This document shows, piece by piece, positions 1 through 13,300 of a stretch of 64,000 nucleotides of DNA; position 1 is the stretch's first letter; each line of letters starts with the position of its first letter. A model generated the notes under the pieces. The model ran no database searches. It was not told where the DNA came from and worked only from the letters and a program-made list of their open reading frames with translations. Source of the DNA: Solenopsis invicta (Eukaryota > Arthropoda > Insecta > Hymenoptera > Formicidae). The DNA is taken from the NCBI RefSeq assembly GCF_016802725.1, contig NC_052664.1, forward strand, positions 13,108,016 to 13,172,015. The letters run 5' to 3'. The position numbers were made by a program, and so were the translations under genes.

Positions 1-420
1 TAAAATTCTTTATCAAAACTAAAAAATTAAATGAGAGCTACCCTGAAAATAATAAAGTCTGAAATAACCAAGTTTTTTTATGTGAGGGAAAATACGGAGA
101 AAATTGAAGAGTATAGGAACATTTGGAAGATAAGAAGAGAAATTTTAAACCATGGAAACACTGTACGGAACAGCTCTTCTTAAATTAACACGTTACTCCA
201 ATATAAATTAAAACTTCTTATTACTTATTGATTTATACAGAATTAAGAAAAAAACATGTTATAAAAAATAATTATAACGTCCAATTAATGAAAATTTAAA
301 TCTATCCTTAGTATTAACATAAAGGTAAAAATGAAAATGAAAGAAGACTAAAGAATGGGATATAATAGAGGAAAATATAAAAGAGGGCTCAAGTTTCAAA
401 AACGACAACAAGTAACTCAA

Positions 421-477
421 TAAATAAAGTACAAATCTATTTGTCTACATAAATTGATTAAAATACAATTAAACATA
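421..477 (+). repeat. Direct repeat, left copy (flank of LTR fragment)
   Basis: The last 29 bases (449-477) are identical to 1793-1821. The preceding 22 bases match 1761-1782 with five differences, all transitions. This is far longer than the 4-6 bp target duplication of LTR elements. Confidence 0.8.
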
Positions 478-478
478 T

Positions 479-1168
479 TGTTACGACTCTTGCATCGTAG
501 ATCCGCTATTTCACGCCCTCCCGTTATTGCCACCAGCTGTTATCAATTGACAAAACGCGCAACACTTGAAGATAGCTCCTTGCCAATGGATTATTGATTG
601 ATTCTCGATTTTGAGTTACGCTCTCGAACTGCCATACACGGGCTTTTGTAATTTCCGAAAAATAAAAGCGGTTTCGTATTTATTATTGTATTTCGGGTAT
701 GTGGAGACGTTTCGCTTTGAGTCGTATTTTGTCTCCACTTGTAATAGCATCGGTAAGATCGGTAAAATCTGTGAAATTCGGGACTATCCGTGTTTCCCTC
801 TCCGTCTAGCCAGGAGGCAGAGAGACTTGCTGTTCACGGAGCACGAACAGATATCAATTAGCTGTCGTCACATAAACATACAATATTTAGAAGTTAGACA
901 CCGCTCACCTCGAGCCTAGAATTTTGATGGACTTAAATAAAGGCATCAGATACACGTAGAAACGGCAGTCAAAACATTAATTGTTGCATCTATATTCTGG
1001 ATGCCGTCGTGGCGAAAGAAGAAGAAACTGAATAAATTACGAGGCCTGTTGGAGCGTCCCGGAGCAATACGCGTTGACAATAAAATCTGCGCCAACAAAA
1101 GCTATACTTTCGAAGGAGCGTCTCCTTTCTTGAGTGCGCGAGTGAGTGCTTGAGCCGCGGATGTAACA
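479..1168 (+). mobile_element. 5' long terminal repeat of an LTR retrotransposon
   Basis: This 690-bp segment begins TGTTAC and ends GTAACA, a perfect 6-bp terminal inversion with the canonical TG...CA ends. An exact tRNA-Pro primer-binding site starts two bases after it. It is GC-richer than the surrounding intron. The end positions rest on the TG/CA ends and the spacing to the primer-binding site. No second LTR is found in the window. It sits sense-oriented in a Fhos intron. Confidence 0.75.
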
Positions 1169-1170
1169 TT

Positions 1171-1188
1171 TGGGGGCTCGTCCGGGAT
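1171..1188 (+). mobile_element. tRNA-Pro primer-binding site
   Basis: TGGGGGCTCGTCCGGGAT is the 18-nt complement of the 3' end of tRNA-Pro, the same primer used by murine leukaemia-type and several insect LTR elements. It lies two bases after the LTR end, the standard place for minus-strand priming. Confidence 0.85.
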
Positions 1189-1792
1189 AAGTTGAGCAAA
1201 ATGAGTTTACTTTCGGAAAGGAACGGACGAGGGATGAAGAACAGCGAGTTATGGCCTTCTTGCATACTCCTCGAAAGGAGATGTGTACGCTTTGGGGTCG
1301 TTGAGCAAGCGAAAAGAGATACTGAGTTGATGAGCGCAAAGACGCTCCTTCATGCAGCAATAGAGAGGCTAAGGAAAGAGCGTGCCTAAGAGCAACAGGA
1401 GCTTGCAACGACGCTTTGGCTTCGTGAGGAGAAGCTCCTTCATCACAACGAGAAGATTATCCTGCTATGTTCCTCCAATAATATTCCTTCTTCCGCGGAG
1501 AATTCTGCGTCGGAGAGTCAGCATCTTAAGTCGATTATTCGTGTCGAGTGCGACACGTAGTGTCCTGTTTGCATTTGCATCTCAGGCACTTGCCCGGGGT
1601 GCAAGAAGCGCGAAGTTTTTTTGTAGGAAGGGTGCGTTTTTGGAAAAGGAGAACGGAAGAGTTCTTGTCAAGCACATTTCCATCTTTATCGTTTTGTTAA
1701 ATGATTTTGTTGTTGCGTTGCGTATTGTTTTCTTTTCAAATTCTCAATTTGTTGAGTCGTTAAATGAAGTGTAAACCTGTTTATTTATTTAT
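1189..1792 (+). pseudogene. Decayed LTR-element leader and gag-like remnant
   Basis: This follows the primer-binding site. No frame stays open throughout: short charged stretches (for example ERTRDEEQRVMAFLH near 1218-1262 and EEKLLHHNEKIIL near 1428-1466) lie in different frames, separated by stops, as in an old coiled-coil gag. No protease, reverse transcriptase, integrase or second LTR is seen. The element stops near 1760-1790, where a copy of its 5' flank begins. Confidence 0.5.
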
Positions 1793-1821
1793 ATAAATTG
1801 ATTAAAATACAATTAAACATA
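1761..1821 (+). repeat. Direct repeat, right copy
   Basis: Partner of 421-477: 29 bases are exact (1793-1821), with a diverged but clearly related stretch before them. Together the copies bracket the LTR fragment. Confidence 0.8.
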
Positions 1822-2494
1822 CGTTTACTGAACACGTAAAGAATAAAATGACATTATTACACATGGATAATAAAAAAATGTAAAATTAAATCTTAAATTA
1901 TTGAAAGTATATTATGTTGTATGTAATATTACCGAAAATAAATATTATTCACAATAAGAACAGAAATGTTTATATTTTTGTACTTGAGTAATTTAAATGA
2001 CAGTTTATATGAAATAAAGACCACGTTGCACATAAGAAATAAATTTAAAATACAGAAAAATTATGAAACGTATGTAATTATAATTTTATAAAAAATACAA
2101 AATAGTGAGTAATTCAGAAACGTAACATGTTTCATATTTTCTCTTTTTCAAATATTTCCTATCATCTGTCTTTAATATGACAAAATCTTTCTAATAAAAA
2201 AATTAAGAATTATAATTAAATAGCATAACATTACTCATATAACATTATTGAAAGTGTTTATAAAATATAAAAATTAAAGAATTTAGTTTAAATTTGGGAA
2301 CACAATTAAGTTAATCTAATGATATCTCCAGGAACAATAGGAGAGAGTAAAGGTAATTACAAACGAAAGCCGAATAAAATTCTAATACGTTTCTTTTATA
2401 TTTATAATTATATAACACAAAATATTTATTTATTAATTAGTATAATCAATTTTGATAAAATTTAACAATAAAATTAATTTTTAATGAAAAACGA

Positions 2495-2552
2495 AGTTCT
2501 TAGTGTTTGTAATTACCCCAACTATCGTGGGGTAATCACGGACAGAGAACTA
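2495..2552. repeat. Imperfect inverted repeat around TACCCCA
   Basis: The arms AGTTCT...ATTACCCCA and TGGGGTAAT...AGAACT face each other across a 7-nt loop (inner 9-bp stem perfect at 2512-2520 and 2528-2536). The motif cgtgattacccc recurs at about 3174-3186 in the inverted sense, suggesting remains of one mobile element. Confidence 0.55.
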
Positions 2553-2799
2553 ATCATTTGGATGTATTCATTAATTACCAAACACTTTATATATAAATAT
2601 ATATAAAAATTACATAATAATTATATATAATTATATGTAATTACATAATTGTAATATATATAAACATATTTGATTTATTTGATAATTATATATAGTTACA
2701 TATAAAAGTTTTTCCGGGTTATAATTTTGTGGCATCTAAAATGATTAATTATTAAAATTTAAAAATATAAATTGAAAAAAGGTTATTGACGAACACTTC

Positions 2800-2853
2800 G
2801 GAGTAATGACGAACGTTTGGAATTGCCCCATCCGATTTGTTCGTCAGTACTCC
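2800..2853. repeat. Short inverted repeat
   Basis: GGAGTAATGACGAAC (2800-2814) and GTTCGTCAGTACTCC (2839-2853) pair at 14 of 15 positions across a 24-nt loop. It is probably part of the same decayed element as the hairpin at 2495-2552. Confidence 0.5.
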
Positions 2854-4275
2854 ACGTTATAAAAATAATAAATAATTTTTTTTAGAGATTACGACCAAAA
2901 TGGCTATGAACAAAATCTTGCTCATAAAATAGTGTTTGATTTCGGTATACTTTATTTTTATTAAAGCTTATTTGTATCATTTTTTACAACAGCTACACGC
3001 AATTTAAAATTCAATCAAAAAAATTACTTGAAAAAGGACGAAAAAGTTTAATTATATTTATCTTGAATGATGCCCAATTTCACGCTACTACTGCTTATCT
3101 GACATTGTATGAGAGTTGATCTGTTAATCGGTGAAAAGAAAAGACTCTCTTTCTCTGACATATCGTTATTGTTACGTGATTACCCCGCGTTCATCTTTAC
3201 TCCACTTTTCCCTGAAAATAAATAAGTACTTGTGTTAAATAAAGTCTTTGTTGCAAAAAGTTCAATATTTATTATAGCATGTTTTGAAACAACTACAACA
3301 ACTTTTAGCAAATGCCATCTAAATACAATGCTTTTTTTAATAAATATTCTTTTATTCTATATTAGTAACCGATTCAATATTACTTGTCTTTACTCTACTT
3401 GAGAATAGGTATATGATCGTATTAAATATGTGATTGTGTTGTATGATTTTAATATAAAGTAGACGTTAAATTCATTAGGTTCTATTAATACGTAATAATA
3501 ATTAAATTTGTTTCTTTTTTTTTCTTTTATATTTCTTTTTATCTCCTCTTCGATTTCGCGCGAATTTCATCACGAGTATCAAGACGACGAGAAGGAATGT
3601 TAGTAATGTAGGAGAGGAAGTCGGCAAATAGAAGAGCATTCTCAGCGCATTTCTTCGACGACAAAATGGCAAATTCCGATATTGTACCGATATATTGTAC
3701 TAAGAGAGGTCACTCGACGGCCTGACTTCCTTGGCATCGCTTAACTGTAGCTAAAGCAGGAAATATTTTGCGCCGGGATATCCGAATTCTTTTGTATCCA
3801 CTTGTATGATCGGAATATGAGATACGCCATTTCTCAATCAAACTGATTCTCATTAATTCAGAAATGCATGCAAAAATGAACGCTGGTAAAGTTAATAGAA
3901 ACATTTTTGGATCAGAATTATTACATAAATAATGAAAAAAATAACGAAAAGAGCAAACGTTTAAAACTGAAATAGGTAAACTGTATTTTCATTATTTCGC
4001 TTTTACGTTTTTGAATTATATACGTAGATTCAATACATAAAATTCGAAAATTTTTTCCATGAAGCATATGCGTTGCAAAAATATTTGAAAAAAAAAAAGG
4101 TTTTTTTTTCTGTTTTTCGCGCGTTTGGTTAAAATATAATAATCTACGAGTTGATAACGATTTCTTTTTCAAATTTCAATGTAACAATGAGATGCGTGGT
4201 TATATAAAAAATGATACAATTATGAAGGTTTGCGATACGAGTGAATAAATGTGAGGTGGTTTTTGTGACTTTCAG

Positions 4276-4395
4276 GAAATCGCGGATCCTTTGATGGATT
4301 TGAAACAGGGTATGGAGACCTTGCGAGTGAATAAAACGTTCCGTGGGATTCTAAGCACGCTCCTTTCGATCGGGATATTCCTCAACGGAAATGAG
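4276..4395 (+). CDS. Fhos: Fhos coding exon A (FH2 domain)
   Basis: This 40-codon exon is in phase 0 at both ends. A pyrimidine-rich tract ending in ttcag precedes it and the donor GTGGGT follows GAG. The peptide begins EIADPLMDLKQG and ends LLSIGIFLNGNE, the FH2 segment that in Drosophila and vertebrate FHOD proteins leads into VKGF(Q)L. It is the first Fhos exon visible in the window. Everything upstream (1-4275) reads as intron carrying a retrotransposon fragment. Confidence 0.93.
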
Positions 4396-7300
4396 GTGGG
4401 TATTGAATACCAGCCAAATGATATCCACTTAATCCGTCTGTCCCGCGACTTAGTGAAATCGTAGCAGTTTGAAATCTAACGATATCGATAATTTAGTTCC
4501 AACTGCTGTTTGGGCAGGATGCCTTTCATGCCGCTTGGCTGTCTGCCACATTTTTTCGAAAACAATCTCAGTTTAACGCGGAGTTTTACTGCAATCACGG
4601 CCTGCTATTTATTCTCGGGGTAGCGCCGGAATTTTGGAAAGTTTTGACGGAATATCCACTGTATTAAAAAAGTTCTAATGTATTTTCCGGCAGCTAGACT
4701 TGCATCGGATTAATTTCCAAGCGGCGCGGTTATTCCAGTGAAATTTCTATGTCCATATAATATAAATACCTAAATAAATCTAAATATTTACGTAAATATT
4801 TACGAGCGTCGAATTGAGGCGCGCGGTTATCCAGGCGATGCGTCGTGTTACAACGTGAAGGCTTCATCCTTTTTCAGGTGAAGGGCTTTCAACTAGAATA
4901 CCTCGTCAAAGTACCTGAAGTGAAGGATACGGTTCACAAGCACTCGCTGCTTCATCATCTTTGCCACATGGTGATGGAGAAGTTTCCGGATTCTACGGAC
5001 CTCTATTCAGAGGTGAGAGTCAGTTAGTACGATCAAAACTGGAGAGAACTTTGCTTCGTCGTGATATTGTGGCAGCACTATTATGTATTTATGAAATTGA
5101 GACTAAGTTTATTTGCTCGTGTTCCCACAACTTTTTCACTGCGATTTATATCCCGGTTATAATTCTATTTTTTTCATATTTTGTAGATGCAATGTTAATA
5201 AGTTTGTTAATAATGACAAAAGTGTAGCTTTTCAAAAAAGAAAAACAAATTAAAATGTAAATTGAATTAAAATAGAAACAATGTTGCAATTATATTTTGT
5301 ATAATTTACGTGAATACTATATAACATTCCAAACACACGACTTTTTTTATACAGTAAAATTATTTTCATTGAGAAGAAAAATAATATAAAGTTAAAGTAA
5401 AAAAGATACAAATACTTTCTTGCATCTTTCTGAAACAAATTTTAAACTATATAAATCTCGTATTTCCTGAAGACAATTGGAATAACTTTCTCGGTACCAC
5501 CAACGCGGTTTTGCTTTCAGATTGGTGCGGTAACGAGAGCCTCGAAAATCGATTTCGACGAGCTGGCGGCGAACATCGCGAAACTCGAGAGCGAGTGCAA
5601 AGCGTCTTGGGACCATCTCAAGCTCATTGCGAAGCACGATGGTTCTACGATGATGAAGGTCAAGTGAGTATAATTCCCGCCGAGTTTCTCAGCCCCCGAA
5701 CCAATTTCCGAGATTCTCTCTCTCTCTCTCTCTCTCTCGTTCTGTCTTTTCCTGTGAATCTTCCTGAGTGTTCGCGTTTAAGAAGTCCCGAGTGGCTTCG
5801 ATAAATTCGGGATAGAGTTTTTTTTCAGAGAAACTGGCTGCCATCCAAGTGGAGCTTCCATTAATTACCGAACGGACATTTTCTCTTCCCTCGAGTCTTT
5901 CCCTTCGTTCGTTCTGCTGGCAATCATTCGCACTGCACTTGCCACCCAATTTACCCAATAGATCTAAATCTTTTATTTTTATTTACGTTATTTTTAATAA
6001 CTTGTTGTCTTTTAAATGCTTTATCTTTTTTATGTCTTTTAGGACAATTAATGATAGTTAAATATATATTTTTTAGCAGTGGAACGGTATATGCATACGA
6101 AACGCATATACAAACAAACATTTTGAGTTTATATCTTATTTTATTTAAAGTTCAGTCATTTTGTTAAAACAACTAAAAGTTTTATTTAAATATTCTACTT
6201 ATTTATTCGTTAAAATGTACTTATATTCTTTTAACAAATACATTGCTTTGTTTTTATATCCTAGGATGTCTGATTTCCTCGCCGATTGTGCCGAAAGGAT
6301 AATCGTCTTAGACATCGTGCACAGACGTATTATAAATCGTTTCCGCAAATTCATTCTGTGGCTCGGTATACCATTGCATAGGATACAAGACACAAAACCA
6401 AACGAGTTTTGCAGAATTGTGTCTGAATTTGCTCTGGAGTACAGGACCACTAGGGAACGAGTGATACAGCAGCTTGAGAAGAAAGCCAATCATAGAGAAC
6501 GCAATAAGACTAGAGGGAAGATGATAACGGAGGTAAGCCATTTTCGTTTTGTATTTTTCGTGAGAAACTATCATAGCGAATTTTATCGACTAAATTTATA
6601 TATCTATCTATAATGTGTTAGACTACATTGGCATTTTTAAAATAATATAAATATTAATTAACGTGGAATATTAATTAAATTTTTTCTCCTTAATTTTTAT
6701 AATTGCTTGTAATTTTGTAATACAAATAAAAGTATAAAGTATACAACATTTTTCTTTAATATATTATTTTTACTTGGATAAAGTTGTTTAAAATTATTTT
6801 CATGACTTTAAGAGTATATTACTCTCGTGAAATTTTGCGCGCATCTTTCGCAAGTTTACTGTAAAATCTTGATGTTGTTCTTATTACAGGTCGGCAAGTT
6901 TCGTACAAAGGAGGATCGAGCGGACGCGGAACTCAGACAACTACTTGGCAGTGACATTTCAGACGTCGAGAGTATCCACGGCACTTTACCATGGAGAAGA
7001 CAGAAGAAAGACGGTAAGTTTCGTCAGATATTTTTCCTAGATCTTGTTTCTTTTCTAGTTTAGTAAATTATTATATCTTTATATCGATTTAATTTCTCTT
7101 TTGCGCAATATATTATGTCTGGTACATATAAAATAAATAACATGATTAACAGCGAAATACGCAATTTAAGTTAAAAAGTTAATTGTTTGAAATATACGAT
7201 GTCGCATAATATAAATGTTATATGTTTTCTAAATTATTTAGCAATCCATTACGTCTCATTACATAATAGACGTATATTATAATAAATGCAATAGCATTTA

Positions 7301-10300
7301 CACAGGCAAAATTATTTTAATTTGTTTCTATACTGTGAATGTGAATATATTTTATGATATATTGAATTATTTTTTCAATAATTGATATTTAGATATTGTG
7401 CCATTTACATGCATTACATTTACCTGCTTTGTGTATCGTTGGCACATAATGAAATAAATTGCAAAAATTTCATACTAATTTATAAATCCATTTTATTATC
7501 AAATTTTTGCCATTAGGAAAATTAAAAAATTTAACAAATTACAATGTAAGATTATATGAGAGGCGTTTAAAAAGCTTTCTGGGAATGAATATGTACATAA
7601 TGCTGAAGAGCAAAATTATTTGCTTAATTTCGTTGCGCTATCTTTTATAATATTATTAGAGAATTTTATTTTGATTTGACAAGTTGTTTCGTTTTAGCGA
7701 TAGTGAAGGTAAACGTTCGTTTGATGTCTTTAAAAAATGATGTTATTAATATCTTCGAGAAAAAAAGAATATCATTGTTTGAAAATATTTGCATATCTGC
7801 ATAAAAGAGCAAGGGGGATGTAATCGTTTGAGATTGCGTGAAAACAAAACGGAAGAAAAGTGATGTCGAACCTGGAACGTGGCACTTTTTTTCGAGCAGG
7901 CGCTCCAGACACAAATAAAACGATTATTAATCAATATGTAAAATGATAATCTCATAGTATACTCGCATAAATAAAATTTTTCTGATGATATTGTGAAAGA
8001 TGCAACAAAATTATACAAATAATCTTTTTCTTCCATTTATTTATACATTCACATTTGTAGAACTTGTAAAATACTTAAACAAATTTATCGTACGTACAGC
8101 CTTGGCCAAAAATATCCAGACATCTTATATTTTTAAATATTTTGAACTAGAAAAATTTAAACAGAAATTAAAATGTGTATCCTTTGTTTCAAGAACTTCA
8201 AATTTATGTATAATGCCAGTAATTAATATGAAATAATACATACAAAAGAATTCCAGATAAACAAAAAAAATTATGTCGCTAATAATTTTAGCAACGACTG
8301 TCTAAAATAATTTGTAGTAAATTATTCAGCTTTATTTTAATGTAAATTTATTTTACTTTTTATTACCAAGATATTTGATGTTAAAAATATTCAGAAAGTT
8401 AATGTTGTGATATATCGTTAAATAATTGCTAGGAGAACTTAAGGATATATGGATCAATCTCAAAACATTACTAAAAATATAAAAATTGTACAAAATATTT
8501 TAAAATTTGTTTGAATAACTGTGTAAAAGTTGAGTACAATTAACTTATTAATTTAAAAGTTATTTAATTTTTTGTTTACTCTTGATTCTTAGGTAAAATA
8601 ACGTTTTGCAGTACTTAGTTGCAAATTTGATGGGAAAGTAGAATTATCAATTAAATTAAAATTTTTACTTATACTAATAAAACTCTAATGAATTTGTGTA
8701 AAAATTTATTTAGATTTACTTACTCGTTCAAAGTTATTTATTTAAAACTGCATCAAAATATAGTAAATTTCTCTGCAAAAATCATTATAAATCAAATTTT
8801 TTCTTGTTTTCTCTTTCTAGAAAGAAAATTTCTGGACCAAAATTCGGGCATTTGACCAAAATTTTTTGTTGTTAATTAGGAAATAAAAAAATAAACCTAG
8901 AAAAGTCTTCAGTTCTTAAATTTCGATAACTTTAAATTTGTATTGTAGCCAAAAGATCCTTAATGAAAATATCCTGTACGTTATGATTTACAGTTCCTCG
9001 TCTCCCTTCGAGTATTATATAGCATAGACATACAAAATATGGATGTGTGTATTAATGTGTGTTTATGAATCAAGTTAGAAGCACAAGTGTTCTCGCCATC
9101 GGACGAACGAGATTTTATCACCGCGAGCGATCACGACGTTAACATGACGGTTTCCTAGGCTCTACTTAGCCTCGCTTTTAACTCGCGTGAAAATAACGCA
9201 CTCTAAAAGACGACGGCCGCGTCGGCTGTTCCGACGCGGATAAGAACAAAGTGCGAGAATTTCTCTTCATCTCCGTAATGTTCCAGCTCGGTGGTGGCGG
9301 CGACGCGCGCGAGATAAATGTCGCCCTTAAGCAGCGGCTCTTGCAGGCAAGATTTAAGGATAGCGCCGGGTCATTTGACGACATTACCGGAAAACGAGAA
9401 GTAAATGCGTCGCCATCTTTGTGATTATACGACGCGCGTTCGCGGACACAGTTCTTTTCTCCTTTCGTCTCCCGTGTTTAGTCGAATGTGAAACTTACCG
9501 GCGCGCACAAGTCCCCGTTCGTTATCTTTATGGCCTTCGCACGGGGACTTATTCGACAAGTTTCTCTTTTATGCGACTCGGAATTTTCTCGCCCGAAATT
9601 CGCGCTGATGCTCGAGATTACGTATATCCGTCATATCGTTAAGCCGTAAATGTAACTTGACTGTAAGTAGCATTATCATTCAGTTGCCGGAAGCTTCAAG
9701 GTAGGATGTCTTCGACGGCGTTGCTTCATAAATTCTGTATTCATGAGAGAAAAATTTCAACTTGAGTGGAATTTTGTTTTACTCATTCTTTATTGCGCTT
9801 TACGCCGCGCTACATAAGATGGTAACTTTGCCTCAAGAGAGGGCAGAATGTAAAAGTAGTTAACTTCCAAGGGGAATATTCGAAGCGACGTGGATATTAT
9901 TCGACTCGGCGCGAAAAAGTATCGCGTAAATAACGGCTTCTAAGAAATTTATTCTTAGAATTTGTTCGAAAGAATTCTATTCGACTCGATGTTGTAAGTT
10001 TTATCGTAACATTGTTCACAAACTTGTTATCTTCACGTGCTTTCTTCTTGTGAATTTTCTTCCCGGAAACTCTCGCTACCAACCTGCTACCAAATTTATT
10101 ATTTATGAATTGATATTCAATGAATATAATTAGCAAGTATTTCTTTTACGTTAAGAAGACCATTTGAAACCAGTTTACTTCTAAAGTTAATTGCTGGAAT
10201 TTTGATCTTTGTAAAGTTGAAAATTAAATTTAGTCTTTATTAGTGATTAACCACTTTCAGGTAATTATATAATAATAAAAAATTACGTACAGTATTAGTA

Positions 10301-13300
10301 TGTTTATAAATATACTTTTTTGAAGTGTATTATAAGACTATTAAAAGTTATATTTATTCTGCAGTTAAAAATCTTTTCGTTTGGAATATTGTGAATATTT
10401 CTACTGCGATATAAATTATTACTATAAAATAATACAATAGTATAAAAATAGCATACTTCGAGGATTTGCTCATTCAGAGGAAGAACCATTGTTACACATA
10501 TGATCAAAATCCACAGCAAAGTCCACTCTGAAAAGAAAAGCGAACAGAAACGACTGACACGTCCTGGATTTTGTAAGACTATATTACGTTGTAACCGCGG
10601 ATCACCACTTTCCCGTGGAAACGTGAAATTTTTATTCAAGCTCTCACAGAGAGGGGTACACGGAGGATTGGGCCGACTCAAGGAACAAGGGGTTGGTGCC
10701 TATCCAGCTCGTAAACCCAGCCACCCACGTGCTTTACCGTGGCTGCGGCCATCATAACTTTTCTCCCCTTTATTCTCCTGTATGCCCCGACATAAAGTAT
10801 CTAAACGTCCCGTCTAAGTCGTGCTGGCGTTTCCAGCTGAATATGACGGTCCTCCAGCTCAACAGCTGAAAAAAATCGTAAGTTGTGACAGGGATCGCGG
10901 AGGATGATGATTTATTTCAACAATTTGCTGAACAGTATGACGCTATTGTGAACAAATTAGATACAACGTCAATTATTACACGCAGTTGTTAACCTTATTC
11001 TTGCTTTCATATCGTATCTGTTATAGCATTCATTTTTTATGAAATAAAATGCTGATAACTGTTGTGAGAAGTACGAAATTAAGCGAAATTTCTTGAGCTT
11101 TTATGTGGGTAAAAATGTTACAAATAGTTTTTCAAAAATTAATTTCTTTGTGCTTTAAAAGATATGATTAACTAAATCATGTAAAATATTAAGTTATAAA
11201 TAGATATAAAATGTAAGATGGTAATATTTTATTTATATATATTACTATTTAGTCGTTATTAAATAGGATTTCATGACTGTATGTTGTTTTAACTGAGTTT
11301 TCAAAGATTAATGTTAAGTAAGGTAATTACATAACACTTCGATTGTTTTTAATTAGAAAGCTATCGTATAATTCTCTACAATTGTTTACGCAACGGATGC
11401 ATTAAACAGAACATAGCATTACCATGATCTACAGATCAGATCAGCGAGCAGGAAGCCATTTGAAAGCGTTTAACATTCCTTATGGTAGAACAACCACGAA
11501 AATGAATTGTCTAGATTGATCTACGACCGTCAAAGAACGCGTAATAAGCGAGACTTAAGGATCTCTTCCTTCCTCTTTTCGTTTCGCCATGAAAATTCTA
11601 TTACCATCCTCTCTCATCCCCTTCCTACCCCCTCGTCTCTTTCTCCACGGTACTTGTATCGAGAATGTACAGCACTGCCTCCACGATAGCTTTTCTAGGA
11701 CAAGTTTGAAAGAAGCTCTGGAAGAAATTTTGTGTATTTGACAGTTTCGAAGTCTCTGCCCTGCGGACTGAATGTGCTGATTGTAAAAAATGAAATACTG
11801 AGACGATGTGAAATAAGAATCTTGTAGATATGCGATTTTCTACAAAGGATTGTCTTTGGTTAAACATATTTCTCTTTCTAAGCATATTCCGCATGAGTAA
11901 ACAGGAAAATCTTTCTTATGTGGTCGAAAAAATTATATACTAGTTGAGATAACTCATAATAATCGCATCGACAACTTGCATTGTCGAGATAATCTCATTC
12001 CTTCAAATTTTTAAAAATTTGTATAAAAAATTTAATTTATACGTAAAAGAATTTTTTGTTTCTGTAAATAATGCATTTTTATTATGAAAAGATATTTTAC
12101 TTTATTTCCTTATGGGTAAAAGATTAACATTTGCGATATATGTCTTTTAGAAATAATAAAGAAAATACGTAGTTTGTCACACTGAAGATGAAACTATGAT
12201 GAAAATGAAATTTTGGAGTGTTTTTATGAAACAGCAGAAAATATTACTATGTTTTAGGACGTATAATTCCACTGGGCCCGGTGCTCAGGGACGAAAGCAC
12301 TAACGGTAACTTGGCTGATGGCGTTGACGAACTATTGGAATCCCTGGTAAAAACTGCCACAAAAACGCCCGCCACCAGAACCACACCACGCGAACGCAAG
12401 AGGACTAGACACGCCGATCGTAAGTCTTGTAAGTGTGATCCCAGCACCTTGCACCCGGATTCTCCTATCTTTGTCGATCGGTCTCTGGTCAAGGAATTAA
12501 TTATCAATCGATATTAAATTCCTAATGATAGCGTATCGGTATGAGTCCAATGTAGATATTTTATCGCTAAATCATCATCTGTCAATTCTTTAAAGTAGTA
12601 TATTATGCTATAAATTAAACCGTGATAACTGAAGACTTTAACAGAAGAAAGTTATTATTATCCAAGGTACTGATAATATTACTTCTAAAAATGATGTCAT
12701 CGCGTATGTGTCTATTTCGACATATCAATTGTTACATACATAATAATTAGTTTCATGGTATGATAGTGTTTCAGCATTATTTTAATACGATATAAAATAA
12801 GAGAGAAAGGGAAAGAGAAAGTAAATCGTGCTATATGTCTAAAGGAATAAAACGGAAATTTGTAAGTAGCGTGAAAATTTGCCATTAAAGTTTTATTGGT
12901 AACGGAAGGTACTGGGCGTTAACCGCAGAATTTTCCAATAACTTCCAACGCTACGAGAGTCCTGAATTATTCGGTGTGAAGTATACATTATTGATAACGG
13001 TTGGTCCACACAGATAGAGCTACGGGGGCTACCAGAGTCGATCGATAAACGAGAAGTTTGGAGATGTTGGCGTCGACGCCCTAGATCGAACATGCGATCG
13101 TACGCGTGTCGTCGATTCAGTCTATATTTTCCATGCACTTTATTAGCACCGCAATCTATCTCTACTATAACATCCGCGCTCATTTTATCTATCTCAACTG
13201 CTATTATTACAATTGAACTGTAATAACGTAAATCTTGTACTATATAATTCTCTTGAATCTTTGGGACGACTCGGCCGGTGCTTTCAAAGTAGATATGGAA

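Larger units (their letters stand above)
1822..4275 (+). other. Fhos intron, AT-rich
   Basis: No exon is seen. It holds an imperfect hairpin at 2495-2552, a short inverted repeat at 2800-2853 and a somewhat GC-richer stretch near 3540-3740. Confidence 0.6.

Noticed and set aside
12258..12517. Read-through of Fhos exon F as the protein end
   Set aside because: The frame stays open to a stop near 12515, but two GTAAGT donors and the conserved DAD continuation at 21417 argue for splicing.
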